Of a DNA stretch of 64,000 bases, positions 47,701 through 55,344 are shown in pieces. The notes beneath the pieces are model-generated. The model was not told the DNA's origin. It saw nothing but the letters and a program-made list of their open reading frames with translations, and did no database searches. The stretch spans positions 1-64,000 of the forward strand of contig JADKJI010000026.1 in assembly GCA_016721085.1 (NCBI GenBank), in the 5' to 3' direction. Each line of letters starts with the position of its first letter. Within the stretch, counting starts at the first letter, position 1. The position numbers and the translations under genes are program-made. Source of the stretch: Chitinophagaceae bacterium. GTDB lineage: Bacteria; Bacteroidota; Bacteroidia; Chitinophagales; Chitinophagaceae.

Positions 47701-48056
47701 TATATCTAGAAAATCAGGGGGCGAAAGGATTTGTGCGCGGTACACTTCCCATTCAAGCGCAATATGCACCAGTATATGGAATAGTTATGGTGGACATGGA
47801 TAAAGATGGCAAGAAGGATTTATTGCTGGCAGGAAATAATACCTGGACCCGAATCAAATATGGTCGCTACCTTGCTAACCATGGCGTTCTCCTGAAAGGT
47901 GATGGTAAAGGCGGATTCCAATATATTCCCCAATATGAAAGCGGTTTAAAATTAAGAGGGAATGTAAGAAGTCTTCAATTGATAAAGTCAGGCAGCTCAA
48001 ATAAAGTGATTGTGGGAATGAATGATGATAATACACAAATAATCTCCATAAAATGA
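44763..48056 (+). CDS. FG-GAP/VCBS repeat lipoprotein with ASPIC/UnbV domain
   Basis: 1097 residues from the ATG at 44763. The signal peptide ends LSIAAIFDSC, a lipobox. Many FG-GAP/VCBS propeller repeats with calcium-type acidic loops are visible (IGDINNDGLQDVLF, DINGDGKLDIYI, DYDKDGDLDCFI, DLDNDGDLDLVV, DIDGDGDLDLFV). An ASPIC/UnbV domain near 515-585 reads NPRGIGAKVYVYSKGQQYF with FGVGTVPTVDSIRVIWPN. Such proteins accompany SusCD pairs and probably bind surface glycans; no enzymatic motif is seen. The stop overlaps the start of the SDR gene (ATGA), so the two are translationally coupled. Confidence 0.85.
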   Translation: MRTKGLFLLLSIAAIFDSCTSKQNTLFTKLDDSKTGINFKNTLFEDGPLNVANYIYFYNGGGVAIGDINNDGLQDVLFTGNMVKNRLYLNKGNFVFEDITQQSGVAELQGWCTGATMTDINGDGKLDIYICRSADINPSMRRNLLFINNGNLTFSERAVEYGLADIGYSTQSTFFDYDKDGDLDCFIINHSLSKYTAGVQDNPELRKEHNPDFSSKLYRNDNNHFKDVSDSAGVTSNVLTFGLGIAVSDLNNDGWPDVMVSNDFNEPDYLFINNRNGTFTEQLSSGMDLISLYSMGSDAADYNNDGLVDILTLDMMPEDNKTIKMHSGPENFDKFQYLFNKGFYYQYSRNMLQQNNGDGTFSEVAQLAGVSNTDWSWAALFSDYDNDGNKDLFVSNGYVKDYTEMDFLKYSVDRVVRTMHKDSVDPIPEYIRKMPTNEIPNYIFQSNGKGQFIKKTKEWGLEEKGVSAGAAYADLDNDGDLDLVVNNTNSIAGIYKNNQETLVKNNFIRIHLVGPASNPRGIGAKVYVYSKGQQYFQEQSPVRGFQSSSDPILTFGVGTVPTVDSIRVIWPNNQYQVFTGVAVNKMLDIEIGAAKQTWNYVDKATLPTIFQQQAITGFKHKENNFNDFTVQGLLPNYLSRQGPCVAVADINKDGKEDFYIGGAKEQAGQLFIQDASGNFNPKPIAAFGIDALSEDVAAVFFDADKDGDEDLYVVSGGFEFNEGDAAYQDRLYINDGKGGFVKNEAALPKMLSSKSSVKAADIDGDGDLDLFVGGRVVAGKYPSPARSYVLINDGKGVFTENARKVCPDLAEAGMITDMLFMDVNNDKQPDMIAVGEWMPIKVLLNNKGVFTDASSTYIPFASTGWWNKIQSADMDGDGDLDLLIGNCGLNTQFHVNEKEPMTITYKDFDNNGSVDPILCYFINGVSFPAASRDDLTDQLPLLKKKFLEYNQYANATLDDIYSAEERKDAGVLKAETMETVYLENQGAKGFVRGTLPIQAQYAPVYGIVMVDMDKDGKKDLLLAGNNTWTRIKYGRYLANHGVLLKGDGKGGFQYIPQYESGLKLRGNVRSLQLIKSGSSNKVIVGMNDDNTQIISIK

Positions 48057-48799
48057 GTCAGACATTTTCAGGGCAGGTTGCTATTGTAACTGGTGCCGCA
48101 TCAGGTATCGGCAAATCTATTGCAACAGCCCTGGCTTCTCAAGGAGCCAGTCTGGTTTTATTTGATCAGCAAAAGGATGTGCTGGAAGCGATGGTGAAGG
48201 ATTGGAAGACTCCCTATATTTTAATTGTTGAAGATGTAACCTCAGAAACTGCAGTACAAAAAAGTATTGACGCAATAGGTACAGATTGGGGTAGGATTGA
48301 TATACTTGTCAATTGTGCAGGTATCACCGGTATCACAAATATCAAGACACATGATGTAACAGATGCCAATCTTAGAAAGGTTATGGAAGTGAATTTCATG
48401 GGTAGTTTTTATACTTCCAAATATGCATTACCATGGATGTTAAAGAAAAACTATGGCAGGATACTTCATATAGCATCCATTGCCGGAAAAGAAGGGAATG
48501 CAGGAATGCTGGCTTATTCTGCCTCCAAAGCGGCTGTAATAGGAATGACGAAAGTGCAGGGAAAAGAATATGCTGAAACTGGAATTACAGTTAATGCATT
48601 GGCTCCTGCTGTTATAAAGACAGCTTTGCTGGATGGAATGCCAGATGAGCAATTGAAATACATGACAGACAAGATTCCAATGAAAAGATGTGGTACATTG
48701 GAAGAAGTTGCAAACATCGCTCTATATATAGTTTCTCCACAGAATAGTTTTACTACTGGTTTTACTTTTGATCTTTCTGGTGGCCGCGCCACTTACTAA
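48053..48799 (+). CDS. SDR-family NAD(P)-dependent oxidoreductase
   Basis: 248 residues, cytoplasmic. Classical short-chain dehydrogenase: cofactor motif TGAASGIG (about 14-21), NCAGITG, catalytic Ser in ILHIASIAGKEG, and YSASKAA with the active-site Tyr and Lys. The C-terminus reads GFTFDLSGGRATY, as in 3-ketoacyl/sugar-alcohol type SDRs. Overlap with the preceding lipoprotein gene and an 11-bp gap to the next dehydrogenase place it in one operon. The substrate is probably a sugar or sugar acid from the imported glycan (inference). Confidence 0.85.
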   Translation: MSQTFSGQVAIVTGAASGIGKSIATALASQGASLVLFDQQKDVLEAMVKDWKTPYILIVEDVTSETAVQKSIDAIGTDWGRIDILVNCAGITGITNIKTHDVTDANLRKVMEVNFMGSFYTSKYALPWMLKKNYGRILHIASIAGKEGNAGMLAYSASKAAVIGMTKVQGKEYAETGITVNALAPAVIKTALLDGMPDEQLKYMTDKIPMKRCGTLEEVANIALYIVSPQNSFTTGFTFDLSGGRATY

Positions 48800-48810
48800 A
48801 TAATAATAGG

Positions 48811-49794
48811 ATGAATCCTTCTCTTCAGCCTTCTGAAATTCCTGTTGCTGTTGTTGGACTTGGTTTGATGGGTTCCAGTATCACAACTTGCTTGTTAATG
48901 GCGGGACATAAGGTGGTAGCAGTTGCTCCCATCCCGATTGATATGGAATTAGCTGGTCCAAGGATTCAACATCATTTAGAACGCTCATTGGCAGAAGGAA
49001 TGATTACCCATGAGCCCGAATATTACCTTGCCAATTTATTGCTAACAGAAGATTATGGTCAATTAAAGGGTTGCAAAGTAGTAATAGAATGTACTTTAGA
49101 GAGTATTGAAATCAAGAAAACGGTTTATGGTAAGATAGAAGCTGTTATTGGAACGGATGCCATTCTAACCAGTAATACTTCAGCAATTCCAATCAGCATT
49201 CTGCAAAGTTATACGCAACATCCAGAACGTTTCTTTGGGTTGCATTGGGCGGAGCCTTCACATACCACCCGTTTCCTGGAAATTATTTGCGGAGATAAAA
49301 GCGATGTAACCAAGGGGGAGTTCCTGTATGAGTTATCTCATTTCTGGGGAAAGGAACCGACACTGGTTCGGAAGGATATCAGGGGTTTCATCACCAACCG
49401 GTTGATGTATGCCATGTATCGGGAGGCTTGTTCCCTTGTAGAAAATGGCTATGCCACAGTAGAAGATGTAGACAGGGCCTGTCGCAACAATGCCGGCTAC
49501 TGGATGACCTTCGTGGGTGTCTTCCGCTGGATGGATCTTACCGGGGTGGCAGCCTATCATACAGTAATGAAAGATTTGTTTCCAACTCTGGCCAATGGAA
49601 CGGAAGTGCCAGAACTGATAGATAAGATTGTTCGAGAGGGTGGAAGGGGCGTCTCCAATGCCCATGGGTTTTATGAATATACTCCAGAAGAAGCGAAGTT
49701 GTGGGAAGAGACATTTACCGAATTCAGTTATGAGATACGGCGATTAGCGTTGAAATACCCCGCCGATGTGGTGAAGAAGAAGCTGAAGGGGTGA
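48811..49794 (+). CDS. 3-hydroxyacyl-CoA dehydrogenase-family NAD-dependent dehydrogenase
   Basis: 327 residues. The N-terminal Rossmann fold has VAVVGLGLMGSSITTCLLMA (about 13-32). The family signatures follow: VIECTLESIEIKKTVYGKIE, LTSNTSAIPIS, ERFFGLHWAEPSH with the catalytic His, and DIRGFITNRLMYAMYREACS at the domain junction. The helical C-terminal domain ends in EGGRGVSNAHGFYEY. The family includes 3-hydroxybutyryl-CoA, carnitine and L-gulonate 3-dehydrogenases. Being beside an SDR gene in a glycan locus favours a hydroxy-acid or sugar-acid substrate, but this is inference. Confidence 0.8.
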   Translation: MNPSLQPSEIPVAVVGLGLMGSSITTCLLMAGHKVVAVAPIPIDMELAGPRIQHHLERSLAEGMITHEPEYYLANLLLTEDYGQLKGCKVVIECTLESIEIKKTVYGKIEAVIGTDAILTSNTSAIPISILQSYTQHPERFFGLHWAEPSHTTRFLEIICGDKSDVTKGEFLYELSHFWGKEPTLVRKDIRGFITNRLMYAMYREACSLVENGYATVEDVDRACRNNAGYWMTFVGVFRWMDLTGVAAYHTVMKDLFPTLANGTEVPELIDKIVREGGRGVSNAHGFYEYTPEEAKLWEETFTEFSYEIRRLALKYPADVVKKKLKG

Positions 49795-49849
49795 GGAAAA
49801 CACCTGAATTTTTAAGGAAAACAACAGAGGATTTAGTTTTTCCCTCTCG

Positions 49850-49890
49850 AGATGTCATCTCGGGAGATGACATCTCCCAAGATGACATCT
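49850..49890. repeat. Palindrome array 1: three AGATGWCATCT units at 15-bp period
   Basis: AGATG(T/A)CATCT starts at 49850, 49865 and 49880. Spacers are CGGG and CCCA. Units 1 and 2 extend into longer palindromes with matching flanks (CGAGATG/CATCTCG and GGGAGATG/CATCTCCC). It is in the space between the dehydrogenase gene and the CBM9-like gene. See array 2 at 59254-59340. Confidence 0.85.
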
Positions 49891-50027
49891 CGATGCAAAC
49901 GGTTGCCCCATTTTACCACATTCCCTCCCCAATCCACAAGCCTCCAATCAAATGACGTAAATTGTAGAACAGCCAGCATTGGTTGTTTACCAGGCAATTA
50001 TTGCCCTTTTTTTCTCTCATACTTTTT

Positions 50028-50741
50028 ATGATGCAACGAATTACACTTGTCATTTCATGGATGCTTGTTTTGTGTCCTTCACTTTTATTTGCTTTCCAAT
50101 CAAATGGAGACACACTTAATGTTACTTCAGTCTCTGATTTTAAAGTAACTGGGAAAGGGGATAAACCGCAGTGGGATAGCGCTTCCTGGATATCATTAAC
50201 CAAACTTGATAAAGGACTGGAGGATTATGATACCCGATACAAAATTCTTTACAGCAAAAAAGGCATCTATGTGCTGTTTTCTGGGAAAGACAAAAAAATC
50301 ACCAGCACTTACCAAAACGATTTTGATGATCTCTACAACGCAGATGTTTTTGAAGTGTTCTTCCACACAAATCCGGCAGAACCATTATACTTTGAATATG
50401 AAATCAGTGCCCTCAACAAAGAGCTTGTATTGCTGATACCGAACCTTGATGGAAAAATAATGGGATGGAGGCCCTGGCATTATGAAAAAGAACGACTGGT
50501 TCAAAAAGCAGTAAATATTGTAAAGGACAGTAAGGGTATGCAAAGCTGGACAGCCGAGTGCTTCTTCCCTTATGCACTTTTACAACCGCTTCAAGCTACA
50601 CCACCAAAAAAGGGAACTGTTTGGAATGCAAACTTTTGTCGCCTGGATTATGATGCAGGACATATGGTGAAATGGTCATGGTCACCAATAAAAGTGACCT
50701 TTCATGAATTCAAAGCTTTCAAATCAATCAGATTCCAATAA
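50028..50741 (+). CDS. Exported CBM9-like carbohydrate-binding protein
   Basis: 237 residues from the ATG at 50028 (a second ATG follows at once; the frame is open from 49983). Signal peptide RITLVISWMLVLCPSLLFAF. The mature part is a single beta-sandwich of the family 9 carbohydrate-binding type: GDKPQWDSASWISLTKLD, YKILYSKKGIYVLFSGKDKK, ADVFEVFFHTNPAEPLYFEY and WTAECFFPYALL, ending GHMVKWSWSPIKVTFHEFKA. No enzyme domain is attached. Closest in arrangement are stand-alone periplasmic CBM9-like proteins of Bacteroidota loci. It is the first gene after palindrome array 1. Confidence 0.75.
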   Translation: MMQRITLVISWMLVLCPSLLFAFQSNGDTLNVTSVSDFKVTGKGDKPQWDSASWISLTKLDKGLEDYDTRYKILYSKKGIYVLFSGKDKKITSTYQNDFDDLYNADVFEVFFHTNPAEPLYFEYEISALNKELVLLIPNLDGKIMGWRPWHYEKERLVQKAVNIVKDSKGMQSWTAECFFPYALLQPLQATPPKKGTVWNANFCRLDYDAGHMVKWSWSPIKVTFHEFKAFKSIRFQ

Positions 50742-50794
50742 TCCAGAACAAGAAAACCAATAGAAAAAAGCTACAAACCCGATAAATAGAAATT

Positions 50795-53413
50795 ATGAGA
50801 AAATTGTTATTAAGTGTCTGTCTATTGCTAATAGTATCGCAATTGCTGGCACAACCCAATCCCAAGAGTATCATCAGGTCAAATACTCAGTTTAATGGGT
50901 ATACAAACTATTGGCATGATGACTACAAAAACGTTTATCGTTACGGCAATCTTTTCAAGATGGCGCACGCTAATGTTGAAAAGACAATTGCTCAAACAAA
51001 ATTGAATGTGGCTGATGATATCCATCTTAACGGATTGGATATGCAGGAAGGTTTTGTAAACTTCTTATTGCAGAATGATTATAAAGTAGCATGGAACTTA
51101 TCCTCCACCGAATTAAACGTACAAGCTGCAAAAGGAAATCTGTTGGTGGTACTCGAGCCCAATTCTGAACAAGCCCGGATTTTCAACTATCAAACCCGTT
51201 GGAGAGAACAGATGAAAAGCCATCAGATGGATGCCGTCGATTTTGCTGATATGAAAGCATTTGTTGCTCAGGTTGGAAAGTCGAAAGCAGCAGTGATTAT
51301 TACTTCTGATAAAGCACAAGCGCAGCGACTCATTGATTATGTTGCTCAGGCAAAAAATCTTTTGTCAACCTATACCTTACGCAAAGGTTGGTTCGGCGCC
51401 GAATCATTATTGAAAAGCGTTACCTGCACACAGGGTCATCCTCTGGAAACCATTGGCAGGGGCATGAATGAAGGAAATAGCTTCTTCACCTTTAACGGAT
51501 ATATGGATTTCATGGCACAGGATGAACTGGACAAATGGGTGAAGAAAAGCGGGTTGCCCATTGTAGCAGATGTTGGATTCGCCCCCATGTTCGGACTTAA
51601 GAACTATGAACACCTGCAGGTGCAGGATATGCCTAACCGAAAAGCTTATGTTGATTATGCACACAGCAAAGGTGGTTATGTATTCCGCAATGTATGGGAT
51701 CCGGAAGCAGATACTCTTAACCTGCCATTCGATGGTTATACGGCTACTGAAGGAAATAAGGAACAGGTAGATAAGGACAATACTCCTTTCATTGTTACCA
51801 CAGGTACAATGGATGGCGACCTTATCAATTCTATGTTATTGTTCGTTGATAAAGGCGTGCCTTTTACAAAGGAAGTGATGTGGAAAGCTATTCTGGCAAG
51901 AAGAAGCGTAGCTGTATTGGATCAGGCAAAGATGATGGGATCCGAACAATACAGGGCAACTGCCGCTTTGTTATATCTGGATCGCGTTTATCTGGAAAAC
52001 TATTTCGGTGATAAAGTAGATATCCAGACTGAAATAAATGGCTATGTGATGGATGTGACGATCACCAATTTCAGCGATCAACCACTAAACGGGCAGCTTT
52101 CATTTTTTGGTGCAGATGCACTCTCCTTCAATTCAAAAGCGCCAGCAGGGGTTATGTTGCCGGCAATGGGACAAAAAACTATTCGCGTAATACTTCAACC
52201 CAATGAAAAAGCGATGGGACAAACAAATCCTATTGCCATTAATTTCAAATGGGGACAACAACAAAAAGCAGTAATGGCCATGCTGGATCTGCCACCAGCT
52301 ATTTCAGTACATCGTCTTTTATTCGGCCACGCACCGAATGTTGATTATCCGGTTACCATCCACAATTTCACCAAGCAGCATACATTTCCTGTAAAATTGG
52401 AAGTATTCAGTAAGACGAATCCAGGTACTGCTGTATACACAACCACTTCGAATTTTACTGTAACTACAAGCAAATTCCAAAAAATGAACTTTAACCTGCC
52501 ATTGTCGGCAGGACATTATAATGTAAAGGTTTCTGCACTTGGAGTTGATTATACCAGTCAATTGGGTGTAGAAGGCTCTTCAGGTTCTGTATCACTTCGT
52601 GAAGAAGATTTCAATAAAGATGGGGTTCCTGAATTTGTAATGGAAAACGATCAGGTTCGGGTTACTCTTTTAGCAACCGGTGCCCGTGTTATAGAATACT
52701 TCGTGAAAAGCAGGAACGATAATATTCTTTTCAAATTATGGCCTGAAAAAGCAGAAGATGATAGAAGAACTTTCCGTAAACGCGGGTATTATCCTTATGG
52801 TGGATTTGAAGATTTCCTGGGACAAGGAAGTATGGAAACACATAAAGTGTATAAAGCCGAAATTGTTAAGAAAGACGGTGAGTTTGTGCAAGTGAAAATG
52901 ACTGCTGATTATTACGGTAATGAGATACAGAAAATTTTCACTCTATATGGTAATACACCATTGCTTGAAGTTCGATTCGCTTTGACATTTAAAAATCCAG
53001 AAGCAAATGTGCTTGGCCCTCAGCCTATACTTGAATTGGGAAAGGTACATGGCCCTGAAGATCTTTTTGTAGCACCTACAATATATGGGTTGGAAGAGTA
53101 TAGAATGAGGATGGAAGATTACTATGGTCGAGTGATTAAATTGAAAGAAGGATGGAATGCTGGATATGATACAAAACAAGACATTTCTTTTGTAGGCGCT
53201 TACCCTGTTGACCAACCGCTATTCCTGCACATGTGGATGAATCATCCAAGAAATAGTGAAGCACATTACTATTATACTGAATTTCAGCCATGGACACCCA
53301 TCATTCAGAAAACTACTATGTACTTTTCTTATTATATATGGGGAGCAGGAGGTTCTTGGGGACAAGCCGTTCAGGCCTTGCGCGATAGAAATTTAATCAC
53401 CACTCAAAAATAA
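50795..53413 (+). CDS. Large exported protein, unknown; C-terminal mutarotase-like domain
   Basis: 872 residues with signal peptide (KLLLSVCLLLIVSQLLAQ). The first 400 residues look like an alpha/beta domain (GMNEGNSFFTFNGYMDFMAQ, GLPIVADVGFAPMFGL, DTLNLPFDGYTATEG) without a motif I can name. Beta-sandwich segments follow (about 410-600). From about 607, EEDFNKDGVPEFVMENDQVR and VTLLATGARVIEYFV begin a domain resembling the mutarotase-like sandwich of DUF5107 and many sugar hydrolases, with conserved aromatic and acidic residues in YPYGGFEDFLG and SEAHYYYTEFQPW. A sugar-acting enzyme is plausible but unproven. The next gene starts 4 bases after its stop. Confidence 0.55.
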   Translation: MRKLLLSVCLLLIVSQLLAQPNPKSIIRSNTQFNGYTNYWHDDYKNVYRYGNLFKMAHANVEKTIAQTKLNVADDIHLNGLDMQEGFVNFLLQNDYKVAWNLSSTELNVQAAKGNLLVVLEPNSEQARIFNYQTRWREQMKSHQMDAVDFADMKAFVAQVGKSKAAVIITSDKAQAQRLIDYVAQAKNLLSTYTLRKGWFGAESLLKSVTCTQGHPLETIGRGMNEGNSFFTFNGYMDFMAQDELDKWVKKSGLPIVADVGFAPMFGLKNYEHLQVQDMPNRKAYVDYAHSKGGYVFRNVWDPEADTLNLPFDGYTATEGNKEQVDKDNTPFIVTTGTMDGDLINSMLLFVDKGVPFTKEVMWKAILARRSVAVLDQAKMMGSEQYRATAALLYLDRVYLENYFGDKVDIQTEINGYVMDVTITNFSDQPLNGQLSFFGADALSFNSKAPAGVMLPAMGQKTIRVILQPNEKAMGQTNPIAINFKWGQQQKAVMAMLDLPPAISVHRLLFGHAPNVDYPVTIHNFTKQHTFPVKLEVFSKTNPGTAVYTTTSNFTVTTSKFQKMNFNLPLSAGHYNVKVSALGVDYTSQLGVEGSSGSVSLREEDFNKDGVPEFVMENDQVRVTLLATGARVIEYFVKSRNDNILFKLWPEKAEDDRRTFRKRGYYPYGGFEDFLGQGSMETHKVYKAEIVKKDGEFVQVKMTADYYGNEIQKIFTLYGNTPLLEVRFALTFKNPEANVLGPQPILELGKVHGPEDLFVAPTIYGLEEYRMRMEDYYGRVIKLKEGWNAGYDTKQDISFVGAYPVDQPLFLHMWMNHPRNSEAHYYYTEFQPWTPIIQKTTMYFSYYIWGAGGSWGQAVQALRDRNLITTQK

Positions 53414-53417
53414 ATCT

Positions 53418-55226
53418 ATGGGTAAGATTAATAGATGGTTCATAGTATTAATCTTTTGTTTAAGCACAATTGGTGCTGTGGCAAGAGATATAAAGATTAC
53501 TTCATTAGAATTAGGGCAACCGGTACCCGCCATTCCATTCTATCATATAAAAGTGGCTATTGAATTGCCTGAAACAACTTTTATGGAAGCGGAGATGTCT
53601 GTCAATGGGAAAACACTTCGTTTCCTTGATTTGTATAAAGGTAATGAGAAGGAAGATCCCAATCGTCCGCATATGGTACATCGTCCACCATCAGGATTTG
53701 GTTTGTCACAAGACAATACCCTCTACAGCAAACCTGTTGTTGTTGGATGGGTTAACTGGATGCCGGGACAAACATATACCATAAAGATTACCGTAAGATT
53801 GAAGAAGAATGTAAAGGGTAGTTCAACCGATGAATACATTTCTGCAACCAGAACAGTGAAAGCACCAGACCGTGATCTTTCGTTTGATAAGGAATGGAAA
53901 AGTTACAAATCCATTGTGTTAAGTGAAACAGGTGGATTGGACAGAGCAGGTGAGCCTGTGAAAGTGCTGTTGCCTTTTTATCCCGATGAAGCAAAAGATC
54001 TAAAACGTGATATCAGGGTTGTAGCTATCGATCCTAAAACCTTCAAGCATTCTGAAGTACCAGTACAAGTATTCGATGTGCAGCAATACCTGAAGGAAGA
54101 TGACCTTGCACCAGATAAGAATGGTAAGCCAACACATGAAATCCCCATCTGGTTACCTACTGTAACAGCTCAGGTGGCTTTTTTAGCTGATGTGCCAGCA
54201 AAAAGCAGTAAGGTATACCTGATCTATTACAATAATGAGAATGCATTGACCAAGATATATAATACCGACCTGAAAGTATCTGGCGAAGCGCCTGGTATAC
54301 AAGTGGAGAATAAACTGATGGAAGTAACACTGCATCCTCAATCAGGTCATTTTGATCAGGTGACTTTAAAAACAATGCCAGACTTCCCATTGTTCCATCG
54401 TAAAGAAACCAATGGTGCCATACATTGGAATCCTGAAGTATATGCACCGCCTCAACCATGGACACATACATCCGACTGGAAACCTGCTCCGAATGTTAAA
54501 TCAATATCTGGTCCTGTTTTAGCAACTGCTGATTTTTGGGGTGGATTGAGAGATATTCCACAGGTTGACGCATCTGTTCGGTATGAATTCTATCCAAACA
54601 GACCTTATTTCCTTAGTTCAACAAGTCTTCGTTTCAATGAGACATTACAAAGTATTGCATTGAGGAACGCTGAGATCGTATTTAAAAGGGAATTGATGAC
54701 AAACGCTGCATGGTATGATGTGATTAGAGATTCCATTGTGGTTTATGATGTAAAGAATATGACTGATCTCACCGATTTGAAAATGGAAGCAGATATACCA
54801 TGGATTGCATTTTATAACAAGGAAAATGGATTAGGTTTTGCCGGAATACAGATTGATTATTCCAATGCTGGGTTAGAAAATAATCCAAGACTACTGAATC
54901 CTTATTTCTATATCACAGCCGGTCCCTGGGTGTATTGGGCCCGTGCCTTATCATTAAGCTTTCTGGCTTCTAATATGCAGCAGATGATTCCTGTAATGAA
55001 AGGAAATTTCTTTGCAGAGAAATGGGCTTATCTGGTTTACAAGGTTGATGATCCATCAAAACCCTTTGAAAAAATTAAATACTGGCAAAAAATCGTAACA
55101 AATCCACTTCGTGTTCAATTAGTGGAGGAAGTGGATGACAGGGTTTCCAGATCTGTTACAGAACTTTTTATTGAGAAAGGTAAGAGTGGGTGGGAAGGAA
55201 GAGAGACGGGGAGGGAGCATAAGTAA
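53418..55226 (+). CDS. Exported protein, unknown; mutarotase-like beta-sandwich
   Basis: 602 residues with signal peptide (WFIVLIFCLSTIGAVA). The first 150 residues form an Ig-like beta domain (IKITSLELGQPVPAIPFYHI). From about 290, APGIQVENKLMEVTLHPQSG starts a beta-sandwich with DFPLFHRKETNGAIHWNPEV, GPVLATADFWGGLRDIPQVD and PWIAFYNKENGLGFAGIQID. Tryptophans, histidines and acids are concentrated here, as in sugar-binding or sugar-acting sandwiches. I do not recognise a named family. It is coupled to the 872-residue gene (4-bp gap). The last residues (GREHK) are followed by a TTTGAAAATTTG repeat (55236-55265). Confidence 0.55.
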   Translation: MGKINRWFIVLIFCLSTIGAVARDIKITSLELGQPVPAIPFYHIKVAIELPETTFMEAEMSVNGKTLRFLDLYKGNEKEDPNRPHMVHRPPSGFGLSQDNTLYSKPVVVGWVNWMPGQTYTIKITVRLKKNVKGSSTDEYISATRTVKAPDRDLSFDKEWKSYKSIVLSETGGLDRAGEPVKVLLPFYPDEAKDLKRDIRVVAIDPKTFKHSEVPVQVFDVQQYLKEDDLAPDKNGKPTHEIPIWLPTVTAQVAFLADVPAKSSKVYLIYYNNENALTKIYNTDLKVSGEAPGIQVENKLMEVTLHPQSGHFDQVTLKTMPDFPLFHRKETNGAIHWNPEVYAPPQPWTHTSDWKPAPNVKSISGPVLATADFWGGLRDIPQVDASVRYEFYPNRPYFLSSTSLRFNETLQSIALRNAEIVFKRELMTNAAWYDVIRDSIVVYDVKNMTDLTDLKMEADIPWIAFYNKENGLGFAGIQIDYSNAGLENNPRLLNPYFYITAGPWVYWARALSLSFLASNMQQMIPVMKGNFFAEKWAYLVYKVDDPSKPFEKIKYWQKIVTNPLRVQLVEEVDDRVSRSVTELFIEKGKSGWEGRETGREHK

Positions 55227-55344
55227 TTAGAGAATTTGATGATTTGAAAATTTGAAAATGCTGATAAGATGATATCTGTCCTGTTTTTATGATTTGATAT
55301 TTGGAATAGATATTCTTCGTCATTTTCTTGAATATAAATTTACG

